A DNA stretch of 64,000 nt from Pseudomonas sp. UBA5706 (GTDB lineage Bacteria > Pseudomonadota > Gammaproteobacteria > Pseudomonadales > Pseudomonadaceae). This document shows positions 36,459 through 45,479 of the stretch, in pieces. How positions within the stretch are numbered: the first letter of the stretch is position 1; each line of letters opens with the position of its first letter. The translations under genes and the position numbers were made by a program. The notes beneath the pieces were generated by a model, which saw only the letters and a program-made list of their open reading frames with translations, ran no database searches and was not told the origin of the DNA. The stretch lies in assembly GCF_002419965.1 (NCBI RefSeq), contig NZ_DIHC01000039.1:8052-72051 (forward strand), read 5' to 3'.

Positions 36459-37951
36459 CCCAGCGCATCGAACTACGCGCTTCGCGAACGCGGGCTCCTG
36501 CACTGCTGTTGGCCGTGACGCTGGGCCTTTTCGGCACCACCCCTGTGATGGCCGATACGCCAGCCGCTGCGCCTAAAGCCATCGACAAGGCTGCCAATAC
36601 GCTCCAATCGTTGAAGGAACTCGACGGTAAGGCCCCGGCCCGCCGCGAGTTGAACATTCAGTCGTGGAACACGGCTGAAGGCGCGCGCGTGCTGTTCGTC
36701 GAAGCTCACGAGCTGCCGATGTTCGATCTGCGCTTGCTGTTCGCCGCAGGGAGCAGTCAGGACGGCGCTACCCCTGGTATCGCCTTGATCACCAACGCCA
36801 TGCTCAACGAAGGCGTCAAAGGCAAGAACGTCAGTGCAATCGCCGAGGGCTTCGAAGGCCTGGGCGCCGATTTCGGCAACGGCTCCTACCGCGACATGGC
36901 GCTCGCGTCGCTGCGCAGCCTGAGTGCAGCGGACAAGCGTGAACCGGCGCTCAAGCTGTTCTCGGAAGTCGTCGGCAAACCGACGTTCCCCGCCGACTCC
37001 CTGGCACGGATCAAAAACCAGTTGATGGCCAGCTTCGAGTACCAGAAGCAGAATCCCGGCAAACTGGCGGGCGATGAGCTGTTTAAACGCTTGTACGGCG
37101 ATCACCCTTACGCGCACCCGAGCATGGGCACGGCGAAAAGCATCACGCCGATTACCCTCGCCCAGCTCAAGGCCTTCCACGCCAAGGCCTATGCCGCTGG
37201 CAATGCGGTTATCGCGCTGGTGGGCGATCTGTCTCGCCAGGAGGCAGAAGCCGTGGCGGCGCAAGTGTCCGCTTCGCTGCCTAAAGGCCCGGCGCTGGCC
37301 AAGACGGCCGCGCCAGCCGAACCTAAACCTGGCGAAACCCACATCGAATTTCCGTCCAAGCAGACTCATCTGATGTTGGCGGAGCTGGGTATCGACCGCG
37401 CCGATCCTGACTACGCAGCGTTGTCGCTGGGTAACTCGATCCTCGGCGGTGGCGGTTTCGGCAGTCGTCTGATGACTGAAGTGCGCGAGAAACGCGGACT
37501 GACGTACGGCGTGTCATCGGGCTTCACGCCAATGCAAGCGCAAGGCCCATTCATGATTGGTCTGCAAACCCGCGCCGAATTGAGCGAAAACACACTCAAG
37601 CTGGTCAAGGACATTACGCGTGATTTCCTGGTCAACGGCCCAACCCAGAAAGAGCTCGACGATGCCAAGCGCGAACTGGCCGGCAGCTTCCCGCTGTCCA
37701 CCGCAAGCAATTCGGCGATCGTTGGCCAACTGGGCGCCATCGGCTTCTATAATCTGCCGCTGACCTACCTTGAGGATTTCATGACGCAGTCCCAAAGCGT
37801 CACTGTCGAACAGATCAAGACGGTGATGAACAAGCATCTGGACGTGGACAAGCTGGTCATCGTGACCGCGGGCCCCACTGTCGCGCAGAAGCCTTTGCCG
37901 GCCCCTACAGATAAACCAGCCGAACAACCTCTCGGCGTTCCGGAGCACTAA
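36455..37951 (+). CDS. M16 family protein lacking the zinc motif (partner subunit)
   Basis: Protein of 498 residues with a signal peptide (about 1-34, ending VMAD). The position of HxxEH reads IALITNAMLNEG, so the zinc ligands are gone. The C-terminal lobe keeps the Arg/Tyr-type substrate segment (LGNSILGGGGFGSRLMTEVREKRGLTYGV). Such subunits bind substrate beside an active partner, here the upstream gene. Coupled to it by ATGA overlap and to rsmD by TAATG. Confidence 0.92.
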   Translation: MTQRIELRASRTRAPALLLAVTLGLFGTTPVMADTPAAAPKAIDKAANTLQSLKELDGKAPARRELNIQSWNTAEGARVLFVEAHELPMFDLRLLFAAGSSQDGATPGIALITNAMLNEGVKGKNVSAIAEGFEGLGADFGNGSYRDMALASLRSLSAADKREPALKLFSEVVGKPTFPADSLARIKNQLMASFEYQKQNPGKLAGDELFKRLYGDHPYAHPSMGTAKSITPITLAQLKAFHAKAYAAGNAVIALVGDLSRQEAEAVAAQVSASLPKGPALAKTAAPAEPKPGETHIEFPSKQTHLMLAELGIDRADPDYAALSLGNSILGGGGFGSRLMTEVREKRGLTYGVSSGFTPMQAQGPFMIGLQTRAELSENTLKLVKDITRDFLVNGPTQKELDDAKRELAGSFPLSTASNSAIVGQLGAIGFYNLPLTYLEDFMTQSQSVTVEQIKTVMNKHLDVDKLVIVTAGPTVAQKPLPAPTDKPAEQPLGVPEH

Positions 37952-38571
37952 TGACCTCGACATCCAAGCCGCCACGCATTCACAAAGGGCACAAAATCCA
38001 CACGGGCCTGGGCCAATTGCGGATTATCGGCGGCGAATGGCGCAGTCGGCGTCTGAGCTTTCCTGATGCCCCGGGCCTGCGTCCGACGCCGGACCGGGTT
38101 CGCGAGACCCTGTTCAACTGGCTGGCACCCTACATTGCGGGCGCCCGGGTCCTCGACCCGTTTGCCGGGAGTGGCGCGCTGTACCTGGAGGCATTGTCCC
38201 GTGGCGCCAGCATGGGTCTGGCGCTGGACACCAACTCATCGGCCATCTCCAACTTGCGCGAGCATTTGGGAACGCTGCGTTGCACGGTTGGCAAGACATC
38301 GACTGGCGACGCCCTGCGCTATCTCGAAACCCAGCCTGCGGAGCAGTTCGACGTCATCTTTCTCGATCCGCCGTTTCACCAGAACTTGCTGGCACCTGCG
38401 TGCACGCTGCTGGAAGAACGCAACTGGCTGGCGGACAACGCATGGATCTACACCGAAAGCGAAACCGCGCCATCGACGCTCGGCATGCCGGGTAACTGGC
38501 GCTTGCATCGGGAGAAGAAAGCCGGTCAGGTGTACTACGCGCTGTGGGAACGAAGTGTCGTCGCCAACTGA
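37951..38571 (+). CDS. rsmD: 16S rRNA (guanine(966)-N2)-methyltransferase RsmD
   Basis: Protein of 206 residues. LRIIGGEWRSRRLSFP and RPTPDRVRETLFNWL are the RsmD N-terminal signature, VLDPFAGSGALYLEALSRGA binds SAM, and the catalytic motif DPPF begins at Asp139. It methylates G966 of 16S rRNA during 30S assembly. Starts one base inside the stop of the M16 gene. In many genomes rsmD follows ftsYEX or M16 genes. Confidence 0.95.
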   Translation: MTSTSKPPRIHKGHKIHTGLGQLRIIGGEWRSRRLSFPDAPGLRPTPDRVRETLFNWLAPYIAGARVLDPFAGSGALYLEALSRGASMGLALDTNSSAISNLREHLGTLRCTVGKTSTGDALRYLETQPAEQFDVIFLDPPFHQNLLAPACTLLEERNWLADNAWIYTESETAPSTLGMPGNWRLHREKKAGQVYYALWERSVVAN

Positions 38572-39571
38572 CAGCCGGCCGTTCGTTCCGGCAACCGGCC
38601 TTGGCAACCCTCACCTGCAGACGCTGTGGGGGCCGCTGTGGCGCAAGACCCTTCATCTGCAGCGCCGTCGCGAACGCCTCTGGCTGGAAGATGGCGACTT
38701 TCTCGACATGGACTGGCACGGGCCGCATGACGCGAACGTGCCGGTGGTGCTGGTGCTGCATGGCCTGACCGGCTCGTCGAACTCACCCTATGTGGTGGGC
38801 CTGCAACGGGCAATGGAGCAACGCGGCTGGTCCAGCGTGGCAGTGAACTGGCGCGGTTGCTCGGGCGAACCCAACCTGTTGCCGCGCAGCTATCACTCCG
38901 GTGCCAGTGAAGATTTGGCGGCGGTCATCGAACACCTGCGCTCGGCGCGCCCCTTGGCACCGCTCTATGCGGTTGGGTATTCGCTGGGTGGCAACATCCT
39001 GCTCAAGTATCTGGGAGAGTCAGGGCAGGACAGCCACCTGCAAGGCGCGGCAGCGGTGTCGGTGCCGTTTCGTCTGGACGAGTGCGCTGACCGTATCGGC
39101 CTGGGGTTTTCCAGGGTCTACCAGCGGCATTTCATGCGCGAGATGGTGGGTTATATCAAGGACAAACAACGACGCTTTCAACATGAAGGCCTGGGCGACG
39201 GACTGGCAACATTGGCGGCCCTCGGCTCGCTGGACAACCTGCGCACCTTCTGGGAGTTCGATGGCCAGGTGACTGCACCGCTCAACGGGTTCGTCGACGC
39301 CCGCGATTATTACCGACGCGCCTCGAGCCGCTATTACCTTGGCGCGATTCGCACACCCACCCTGCTGGTGCAGGCTCTGGATGATCCTTTCGTCTTCAAG
39401 CACAGCTTGCCCGAAGCGCGCGAATTGTCTGCAAGCACTCGGTTCGACCTGCAGGAGCGCGGCGGACATGTCGGATTCGTCGGCGGCACGATAAGAACAC
39501 CGAGCTATTACCTGGAACAGCGGATTCCGGAATGGTTGGCAGATGTGCACAGCGGCCACCCGACGCTCTGA
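38555..39571 (+). CDS. YheT-family alpha/beta hydrolase
   Basis: Protein of 338 residues from a GTG start that overlaps the end of rsmD by 17 bases. No ATG exists at the right place, and GTG TCG TCG gives the family N-terminus before GLGNPHLQTLWGPLWR. The nucleophile Ser143 sits in GYSLGGNILLKYLGE, with oxyanion motif LVLHGLTGSSNSPY and the C-terminal His in ERGGHVGFVGG. YheT-like hydrolases have unknown physiological substrates. Known orthologue position: PA0368. Confidence 0.88.
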   Translation: MSSPTDSRPFVPATGLGNPHLQTLWGPLWRKTLHLQRRRERLWLEDGDFLDMDWHGPHDANVPVVLVLHGLTGSSNSPYVVGLQRAMEQRGWSSVAVNWRGCSGEPNLLPRSYHSGASEDLAAVIEHLRSARPLAPLYAVGYSLGGNILLKYLGESGQDSHLQGAAAVSVPFRLDECADRIGLGFSRVYQRHFMREMVGYIKDKQRRFQHEGLGDGLATLAALGSLDNLRTFWEFDGQVTAPLNGFVDARDYYRRASSRYYLGAIRTPTLLVQALDDPFVFKHSLPEARELSASTRFDLQERGGHVGFVGGTIRTPSYYLEQRIPEWLADVHSGHPTL

Positions 39572-39671
39572 CCCCAGGCACGCATTCGTTTGCAGCAGCA
39601 CGGCCGTGCAAGATCGTTCTAGAAACCCTTCCCGCGAAGGTCCTAACATCAGGGGCATAAGGAGAAATCGC

Positions 39672-40400
39672 ATGTCCCGTCATCAACTGTTCGTTCGCGG
39701 CCTTCGCGACAGCGTGCCCATGCTCGTCGGCGTTGCGCCATTCGGCATCATATTTGGAACCCTGGCCGGGGTCGGTGGCCTGTCGCTGTGGCAGGCGGTG
39801 GGTATGTCGTTGTTCGTCTATGCAGGGTCCGCACAATTCATCGTCGTCAGCCTCATGGGCGCGGGCGCGAGTGCTGTGGTGATTCTGCTCACCACTTTCA
39901 TCGTTAATCTGCGCCATGTGCTCTACAGCGCCACACTGCAGCCTCAGGTCCAGGGCCTGCCGCAGCGCTGGCGATTGCTGCTGGCCTTCTGGCTCACCGA
40001 CGAAACCTTCGCAGTGGTCCAGCGCTATTACCAGTTGCACGGCCGTGGGCCACTGACGCATTGGTACTGGCTGGGCGTGACCAGCGCGCTGTACGCCTGC
40101 TGGGTCATCAGCTCGCTGGTCGGTGTGCTGTTCGGTCAGGCCGTACCGGACCTCGCCAGTTGGGGTCTGGAGTTCGCGATGCTGGCGACTTTCATTGGCA
40201 TTGTCGTGCCCCTTCTGCGCAACCGGCCGCAAGTCGCTGCAGCCCTGGCGGCAGGTGCTGTCGCCCTGCTGACCTGGTCGTGGCCGTACAAACTGGGCCT
40301 GATGGCTGCGGCGTTCAGTGGTATCGCTGTAGGGGTTTTGCTCGAACGCCACCCATTGTCAAAACCCTGCGACGTCTCGGCCAAGGAAGCTCACCCATGA
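39672..40400 (+). CDS. azlC: AzlC family branched-chain amino acid exporter subunit
   Basis: Protein of 242 residues with about seven membrane helices; the N-terminal DSVPMLVGVAPFGIIFGTLA and YAGSAQFIVVSLMGAGA motifs are diagnostic. Start at MSRHQLFVRG behind AGGAGAAATCG; a longer upstream frame is rejected. AzlC pairs with the small AzlD to export branched-chain amino acids or related compounds. Overlaps azlD by four bases. Confidence 0.93.
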   Translation: MSRHQLFVRGLRDSVPMLVGVAPFGIIFGTLAGVGGLSLWQAVGMSLFVYAGSAQFIVVSLMGAGASAVVILLTTFIVNLRHVLYSATLQPQVQGLPQRWRLLLAFWLTDETFAVVQRYYQLHGRGPLTHWYWLGVTSALYACWVISSLVGVLFGQAVPDLASWGLEFAMLATFIGIVVPLLRNRPQVAAALAAGAVALLTWSWPYKLGLMAAAFSGIAVGVLLERHPLSKPCDVSAKEAHP

Positions 40401-40720
40401 GTGACTGGTGGCTGATTCTGGGGATGAGCGCGATCACCTTTCTGATGCGCTATAGCCTCTTCGCCTGGCCGAACCTGCGCTTCCCGCCCGTTGTGCGACA
40501 GGGGCTGCATTACGTGCCGACGGCGGTGCTGACCGCTATCGTTGTGCCAGGAATGCTGTTGCCCGACGGACAGCACTGGCAGATGTCGTGGACTAACGCC
40601 TACCTGCTGGCAGGCATCGCGGCAATCGGGATAGCCGCGCTCAGCCGCAATCTGCTAGCGACCATCGGTGGCGGGTTGATGGCGTTCTTTTTGCTGCGGT
40701 GGGCACTGGGGCAGATCTGA
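40397..40720 (+). CDS. azlD: AzlD family transporter subunit
   Basis: Protein of 107 residues with three or four membrane helices and the AzlD signature (ITFLMRYSLFAW, then LHYVPTAVLTAIVVPGML). Start is in the ATGA overlap with azlC. The two form one transporter; the substrate is inferred from the family only. Confidence 0.93.
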   Translation: MSDWWLILGMSAITFLMRYSLFAWPNLRFPPVVRQGLHYVPTAVLTAIVVPGMLLPDGQHWQMSWTNAYLLAGIAAIGIAALSRNLLATIGGGLMAFFLLRWALGQI

Positions 40721-40747
40721 GGTGCAGCTCCGATACCCGATACCCGA

Positions 40748-40815
40748 TAGCCGTGCGGCTTGCCGGCGGCGGTGAGCTCAAGGGCGCTGCCGCCGATAGG
40801 CCGGACAGCTAGGGA
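40748..40815. repeat. REP-like palindrome upstream of metN
   Basis: CCGTGCGGCTTGCCGGCGGCGG (about 40752-40773) faces GCCGCCGATAGGCCGGACAGC (about 40790-40810). The remaining gap to metN (to 41005) is AT-rich at 40855-40910 and is the likely metNIQ promoter region; no gene is seen in it. Confidence 0.65.
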
Positions 40816-41005
40816 GCCAGCAACGCATGGACCGCGAGGGTCTACTCACATGTCGAAGGTTATAAGCAAAGAATTAAAAATTCCTTTCAGCTATAACAAG
40901 ATGCACTGATTATGCGGTTCTTGAATGATTGGCGGCACTTCTGATGTCGGCGGTTTTTGACGTCTGATTTGTTCGCGCACGCGAATATCACCCAGGACAG
41001 CTGCA

Positions 41006-42010
41006 GTGAGTGATCCGATTTTCCGTCTGGCCCACGTCAGTAAAACCTTCGCCCGCGACAATACAGCAACGACCGCATTGTCCGATATTGAGCTGGAAAT
41101 CCAGCGCGGTTCCTTTCTGGGTATCGTCGGCACGTCGGGTGCCGGTAAAAGCACCCTGCTGCGCCTGCTCAATCTGCTGGAAATCCCCACGACGGGCATC
41201 ATCGAATTCAATGGCCAGGACCTTGCGCTGCTGGATGCCAAAGGGCAACGCGAATACCTGTCGAAAGTGTCGACCATCTTCCAGCATTTCAATCTTTTCC
41301 ACGGTAAAACGGTGCTCGACAACGTCGCTTTTCCATTGGCAATCCGCGGTATACCGGCCGCTGAGCGGTATGCACGCGCCCGTGAGCTGATTGCCAAGGT
41401 CGGCCTGCACGATCGCGAAGGACACTACCCCTCGCAGTTGTCCGGCGGGCAAAAGCAACGCGTCGGCATTGCACGCGCCTTGATCACCAACCCCGAAGTG
41501 TTGCTGTGCGACGAAGCCACCAGTGCCCTGGATTCGCAAACCACCCAGACGATTCTCGATCTGCTGGTTGAGCTAAAGCGGCTTTATGGCTTCACCGTCA
41601 TTCTGATCACCCATTCCTGGGACGTTATTCGTTACGCCTGCGACGCCGCCGTGCTGATCGAACATGGGCGTATTACCGAAACCGGCACGCTCACGCAGGT
41701 CATCCAGCGGGAGCATTCGGCGCTCAAGGATCATCTCCTGCCGCTTAACAAGGACGCTGCCTGGCAAAGCGGCCCGGACACCCTCGACCTGATTTTCGAA
41801 CACCCCGAAACCCAGACCGAGCTTCTCTCCACGCTGGCCGGTGTCTTGGGTATCGATTTCTCGATCTTGTCCGGGCGCGTCGACAACCTGGGCAAGACCC
41901 CGGTTGCACGGTTTCAGGTGAGGTTTCGCCCGCGCCCTCCGCAAACCCGGGTCGATGTGCTGCAGGTCAGGCAGTGGCTCACCGACCAGATGATCACCGT
42001 CAATCTTTAA
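41006..42010 (+). CDS. metN: Methionine ABC transporter ATP-binding protein MetN
   Basis: Protein of 334 residues, GTG start behind AGGAC. Walker A GTSGAGKST at about 42-50, signature QLSGGQKQRVGIARAL, Walker B LLCDEATSALD. The C-terminal roughly 80 residues form a NIL domain, which in MetN binds methionine and inhibits transport. The neighbouring metI and metQ complete the importer. A paralogue copy elsewhere in Pseudomonas genomes is common. Confidence 0.93.
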   Translation: MSDPIFRLAHVSKTFARDNTATTALSDIELEIQRGSFLGIVGTSGAGKSTLLRLLNLLEIPTTGIIEFNGQDLALLDAKGQREYLSKVSTIFQHFNLFHGKTVLDNVAFPLAIRGIPAAERYARARELIAKVGLHDREGHYPSQLSGGQKQRVGIARALITNPEVLLCDEATSALDSQTTQTILDLLVELKRLYGFTVILITHSWDVIRYACDAAVLIEHGRITETGTLTQVIQREHSALKDHLLPLNKDAAWQSGPDTLDLIFEHPETQTELLSTLAGVLGIDFSILSGRVDNLGKTPVARFQVRFRPRPPQTRVDVLQVRQWLTDQMITVNL

Positions 42011-42028
42011 TATCCGTTCGAGCGCCCC

Positions 42029-42697
42029 ATGAGCCCAATGACCTGGCAAAGCTACCTACCGGATTTCTGGGCCGCACTGGCCCAGACCCTCTACATGATT
42101 GCCATCGCCGGCCCTTGCGTCATCGTGTTCGGGCTGACAGTGGGAACCACGCTGTACCTGATTGCGCCGCAGTCCATTTCGCCGAGGCCGGCGCTCTATT
42201 ACCTGCTGACCACGGCCGTGAACATTGGGCGCTCCATCCCGTTCCTTATCCTCATCGTGCTGCTGATTCCCATCACCCGAGCGGCGGTGGGCACCACACT
42301 TGGGCCCATCGCCGCGATTATTCCATTGGTGCTGGGATTCACGCCGTTCTTCTCAAGGCTGGTGGAAGCGGCGTTGCGCGAGATCGACCAAGGCCGGATC
42401 GAGGCCGCCCGATCCATGGGCGTGACTCGCATCCAATTGATTTTCCGCGTGCTGCTGCCCGAGTCATTCTCCGGCCTGCTGAACGCTATCACCATCATTC
42501 TGGTGGGCACCGTGGAAGGCACGGCGGTGGCCGGAGCCGTGGGTGCGGGCGGGGTCGGCGACTTTGCCATCGAGTTCGGTTACCAGCGCTTCTATGGCGA
42601 ACTGATGTTCATCTCGGTATTTGCCATGGTGATCATCGTGCAACTGATTCAGGTGACCGGCGACGTGTGGATCCGCGCACGCAGTCACAAGCGCTAG
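42029..42697 (+). CDS. metI: Methionine ABC transporter permease MetI
   Basis: Protein of 222 residues with five predicted membrane helices and the permease EAA-like loop (EIDQGRIEAARSMGVTRIQLIFRVLLPESFSG). Starts 18 bases after metN. An internal ATG four codons in (MTWQSYLPDFW) is an alternative start. Confidence 0.93.
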   Translation: MSPMTWQSYLPDFWAALAQTLYMIAIAGPCVIVFGLTVGTTLYLIAPQSISPRPALYYLLTTAVNIGRSIPFLILIVLLIPITRAAVGTTLGPIAAIIPLVLGFTPFFSRLVEAALREIDQGRIEAARSMGVTRIQLIFRVLLPESFSGLLNAITIILVGTVEGTAVAGAVGAGGVGDFAIEFGYQRFYGELMFISVFAMVIIVQLIQVTGDVWIRARSHKR

Positions 42698-42747
42698 CTA
42701 CACCTATCCAGCAGTCAGCCCCGCCCACCCCTTGTCGAAGAGAAATC

Positions 42748-43677
42748 ATGGAAAACACACGAGCCAAGTCAAGACGCACAGTACTGCGCAGTGCCGCCAT
42801 TGGAGTGATGGCCGTGGGCGCCGCGCTGGTTCTACCGGTGCTGGGCAAGTACGCGTACGCATCGGCCAGCGAGCTGGCAACCACCGCCAACAAGGGCACA
42901 ACCGTACCTGACACGCCGCTGAAAATTTATGCCACCGCATCGCCCCAAGGCGACATCGTTCGCTTCGTGCAGAAACTGGCAGACGCAGACGGATCGGGGC
43001 TTACGCTGAAATTGACCACCAGCGGTGGCAGCGGCGCGCTGGATTCCTACGAACTGCTCGCCAGCGGCGACACCGACGTGAACTTCACCGGGCATCAGCC
43101 TTACGTCAATACCTGGAAGGCGGCACACCCCACACTCGATAACTTCGACGGCAAGGCGACCGTTCTGCTGAATGCCTTCGGCCTGTACTCCGAGAAATAC
43201 AAAAGCGCTGGCGATCTGCCCGACGGCGCAAAAATCCTGATCCCCAACGAGCAAACCAACCTGCCCCGATCGCTGTTCATTCTTCAGGACCTGGGCCTGA
43301 TCAAACTCAACGTGGATAAACTCGACAGCTCGCCGGCGGCCATTTCCGTGAGCGAGAAGTCGATCGTCGAGAACCCTCGGCACTTGCACTTGGTCCCCAC
43401 CGACACGGTGCTGCGTGCCAAAGCCTTACCCGACGCCGACGCAAGTTTCATCAACGGTGACGTCGCTCTCTCGAACGGCATCGACCCTTCTCGGGCGCTG
43501 GTGCGAGAACACACGACCGACAATCCTTACGCCAACCTGATTTACGCCCGCAACGACATGCTTGATGATCCGCGGGTAACCCTGCTGGCGAAGTACCTGA
43601 CGGGACCTGAAGTGAAACAGTTCATCGACGCCAATTACCGGGGCTTCGTGGTCCCGGATCAGAAGCTTGTGCGCTAG
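42748..43677 (+). CDS. metQ: Methionine-binding protein MetQ (NlpA family)
   Basis: Protein of 309 residues. The mature domain has the NlpA fold (KIYATASPQGDIVRF, then DVNFTGHQPYVNTWKA and NGDVALSNGIDPSRALVRE). The signal region reads SRRTVLRSAAIGVMAVGAALVLPVLGKYAYA. It has a twin-arginine-like motif and no Cys lipobox, unlike the usual MetQ lipoprotein. It should be soluble in the periplasm or held by its signal helix. Start chosen at MENTRAKSRR; the much longer open frame upstream runs through metI out of frame and is spurious. Confidence 0.9.
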   Translation: MENTRAKSRRTVLRSAAIGVMAVGAALVLPVLGKYAYASASELATTANKGTTVPDTPLKIYATASPQGDIVRFVQKLADADGSGLTLKLTTSGGSGALDSYELLASGDTDVNFTGHQPYVNTWKAAHPTLDNFDGKATVLLNAFGLYSEKYKSAGDLPDGAKILIPNEQTNLPRSLFILQDLGLIKLNVDKLDSSPAAISVSEKSIVENPRHLHLVPTDTVLRAKALPDADASFINGDVALSNGIDPSRALVREHTTDNPYANLIYARNDMLDDPRVTLLAKYLTGPEVKQFIDANYRGFVVPDQKLVR

Positions 43678-43735
43678 GCACATGGCTCAGTGAATGGGCT
43701 GCCGTTCAGGTCAGCCCACGCAAGACCCGCTCGCC

Positions 43736-44590
43736 TCACTCCCCTTTTGCGACCCCATGCTGCGGGTCGGTGATCCATTCACTCCAGGACCCGGCATACA
43801 AACGCCCCAGCGGATAGCCGGCCATGCACAGGGCGAACAGGTTGTGGCAGGCGGTTACGCCTGAGCCGCAATAGGCGACCAGTTTCTCCGGCGGGCGGCC
43901 GTTCAGGGCGTCGTTAAAGCGTTGCTTGAGTTGCTCCGCTGGCAGGAAACGGCCGTCCGGACCGAGGTTGTCGGTAAAGGCGGCACACTGCGCGCCCGGA
44001 ATGTGTCCCGCCACCGGATCGATGGGCTCCACCTCTCCCCGAAAACGCGCCGGGGCACGGGCGTCGATCAACGTCACGTCCGGCTGATCTTTCTCCTGCT
44101 GCACCTCGGTTGCGCTCAGTATTAACGAGTCGTCGGGCTTGCCGTCGAACCAGCCCTTGGGATGTCCGGGCGGGTCCAGGCTCAGTGGCTGCCCGGCGGC
44201 ATGCCAGGCTTTGAGGCCGCCATCGAGGATATACACGCCAACACGCTTGCCCAGCCACGCCAACAGCCACCATGCACGAGCGGCGTAAGCACCGGGGCCA
44301 TCGTCGTAGAGCACGATGTCGCTATCGTTGTTGACGCCCCAGAATCGCAGACGCTCGATCAATGCCTGCGGTTCCGGCAGCGGATGGCGGCCGGTCACCC
44401 CCTTGGTGATCGGGCCGCTCAAGTCGTTGAGCAGGTCGGCGTAGCAAGACCCCGCGATATGCCCTTCTGCGTAGCTGCGCTGGCCGTAGTCCTGATCCTC
44501 CAGGGAAGAACGACAATCCAGAATCACCAGGTTTGGCTTCGTCTGGCGTTCGGCCAGTTGTTGCGGGCTGATCAATTGCGCGATGGACAT
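43736..44590 (-). CDS. sseA: 3-Mercaptopyruvate/thiosulfate sulfurtransferase (SseA-like)
   Basis: Protein of 284 residues with two rhodanese domains. The first is degenerate (LVILDCRSSLEDQDYG); the second holds catalytic Cys241 in YCGSGVTACHN, the loop type CGSGVT that is usual for 3-mercaptopyruvate sulfurtransferases (thiosulfate enzymes usually have CRKGVT). It transfers sulfur to cyanide or other acceptors in the cytoplasm. Convergent with metQ; the 58-base gap holds a weak TGGGCTG/CAGCCCA hairpin. Confidence 0.9.
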   Translation of the reverse strand: MSIAQLISPQQLAERQTKPNLVILDCRSSLEDQDYGQRSYAEGHIAGSCYADLLNDLSGPITKGVTGRHPLPEPQALIERLRFWGVNNDSDIVLYDDGPGAYAARAWWLLAWLGKRVGVYILDGGLKAWHAAGQPLSLDPPGHPKGWFDGKPDDSLILSATEVQQEKDQPDVTLIDARAPARFRGEVEPIDPVAGHIPGAQCAAFTDNLGPDGRFLPAEQLKQRFNDALNGRPPEKLVAYCGSGVTACHNLFALCMAGYPLGRLYAGSWSEWITDPQHGVAKGE

Positions 44591-44657
44591 GACGGCTCCT
44601 GCAGACAGTGAAAGTGACTAAGCGATAAGACAAGCTATTAGAAGATAAAGACGCATT

Positions 44658-45344
44658 TCAATTGGCGTCTTCCAGTGCCTTGTTCAGCGGCACATAAAAT
44701 TCTGCACATAACGCATGTACGGCGTCATGCGCCTGGGGCGTAACGTAGGCCAGCTCCAGCACCAATACCTGGTACACACCGCGACGGATAGCGTCTTGGT
44801 TCAGATGCGTGGCGCTCTCTCGGGTGGTACAGAGAAACCTCACCCAGGATGTCAGGATGATCCACGCGTTGAGGGTCAGCGACTCGATCTGCACCTTGTC
44901 CATGTCCAGTATCCGCGCCGCAACGAAACCGTCGTAAATCGCCATCGCCTTGATCAGGCAGTGCTGCGAAAAGCGACGATAGCGGGCTGCAAGCTCTGGA
45001 TCGGCGTCAAGCAGATGCTCGAGGTCGCGATGCAAAAAACGGTAGCGCCACATGCAGTCAAGGATGGCAATCAGGTAATGGTGCTTGTCTTCGACGTTCG
45101 GCAGTCGCCCCTTCGGCGGGTGCAGGAAGCTATCCACGCGTGCTTCATATTCGCTGAACAACTCGGCGATGATCGCTTGCTTGTTAGGGTAGTGGTAATA
45201 CAGGTTGCCCGGCGAAATCTCCATGTGCGCGGCGATATGGTTGGTGCTGACGCTGCGCTCGCCCTGCAGGTTGAACAGTTCCAGACTGCTCTGCACGATA
45301 CGTTCGCGGGTATTGGTTCGTAGGGTTTTGATACGCGGGGCCAT
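44658..45344 (-). CDS. TetR-family regulator (LaoR-like)
   Basis: Protein of 228 residues. The N-terminal helix-turn-helix (about 12-58) includes RERIVQSSLELFNLQGERSVSTNHIAAHMEISPGNLYYHY, the recognition end of which is typical of TetR proteins; the C-terminal ligand domain is Ala/Leu-rich. It is divergent from an aldehyde dehydrogenase gene across a perfect inverted repeat (45420-45466). From memory the P. aeruginosa PA0367 gene in this position is laoR, repressor of long-chain alcohol/aldehyde oxidation genes. Start at MAPRIKTLRTN; nine upstream codons are possible but not supported. Confidence 0.88.
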   Translation of the reverse strand: MAPRIKTLRTNTRERIVQSSLELFNLQGERSVSTNHIAAHMEISPGNLYYHYPNKQAIIAELFSEYEARVDSFLHPPKGRLPNVEDKHHYLIAILDCMWRYRFLHRDLEHLLDADPELAARYRRFSQHCLIKAMAIYDGFVAARILDMDKVQIESLTLNAWIILTSWVRFLCTTRESATHLNQDAIRRGVYQVLVLELAYVTPQAHDAVHALCAEFYVPLNKALEDAN

Positions 45345-45419
45345 GCTCGACTCGAACGTAGGGTGTAACACAGATGTGCCGGATCTTAGCGCAAGTGCTG
45401 GTGTTGATCAGGCGTGTCG

Positions 45420-45466
45420 TTTGACTTTATAGAGCATTGACTCTAGAACCGCTCTATAAAGTCAAA
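45420..45466. promoter_or_regulatory. Perfect 16-bp inverted repeat, likely TetR operator/promoter
   Basis: TTTGACTTTATAGAGC at 45420-45435 is exactly complemented at 45451-45466, with a 15-base spacer. A promoter-like TTGACT (45421-45426) and TAGAAC (45444-45449) are 17 bases apart, inside the repeat and pointing to the aldehyde dehydrogenase gene. The second arm ends 13 bases before that gene's ATG. A TetR dimer bound here would block transcription; binding is inferred. Confidence 0.75.
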
Positions 45467-45479
45467 AGGAACCGCAGTG

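Noticed and set aside
38066..38554. Upstream extension of the YheT hydrolase (501 codons)
   Set aside because: The region is rsmD in another frame; the hydrolase family N-terminus begins just after GTG at 38555.
41974..42747. N-terminal extension of metQ to 567 residues
   Set aside because: The extra 258 codons run out of frame through metI; MENTRAKSRR starts a proper signal sequence.
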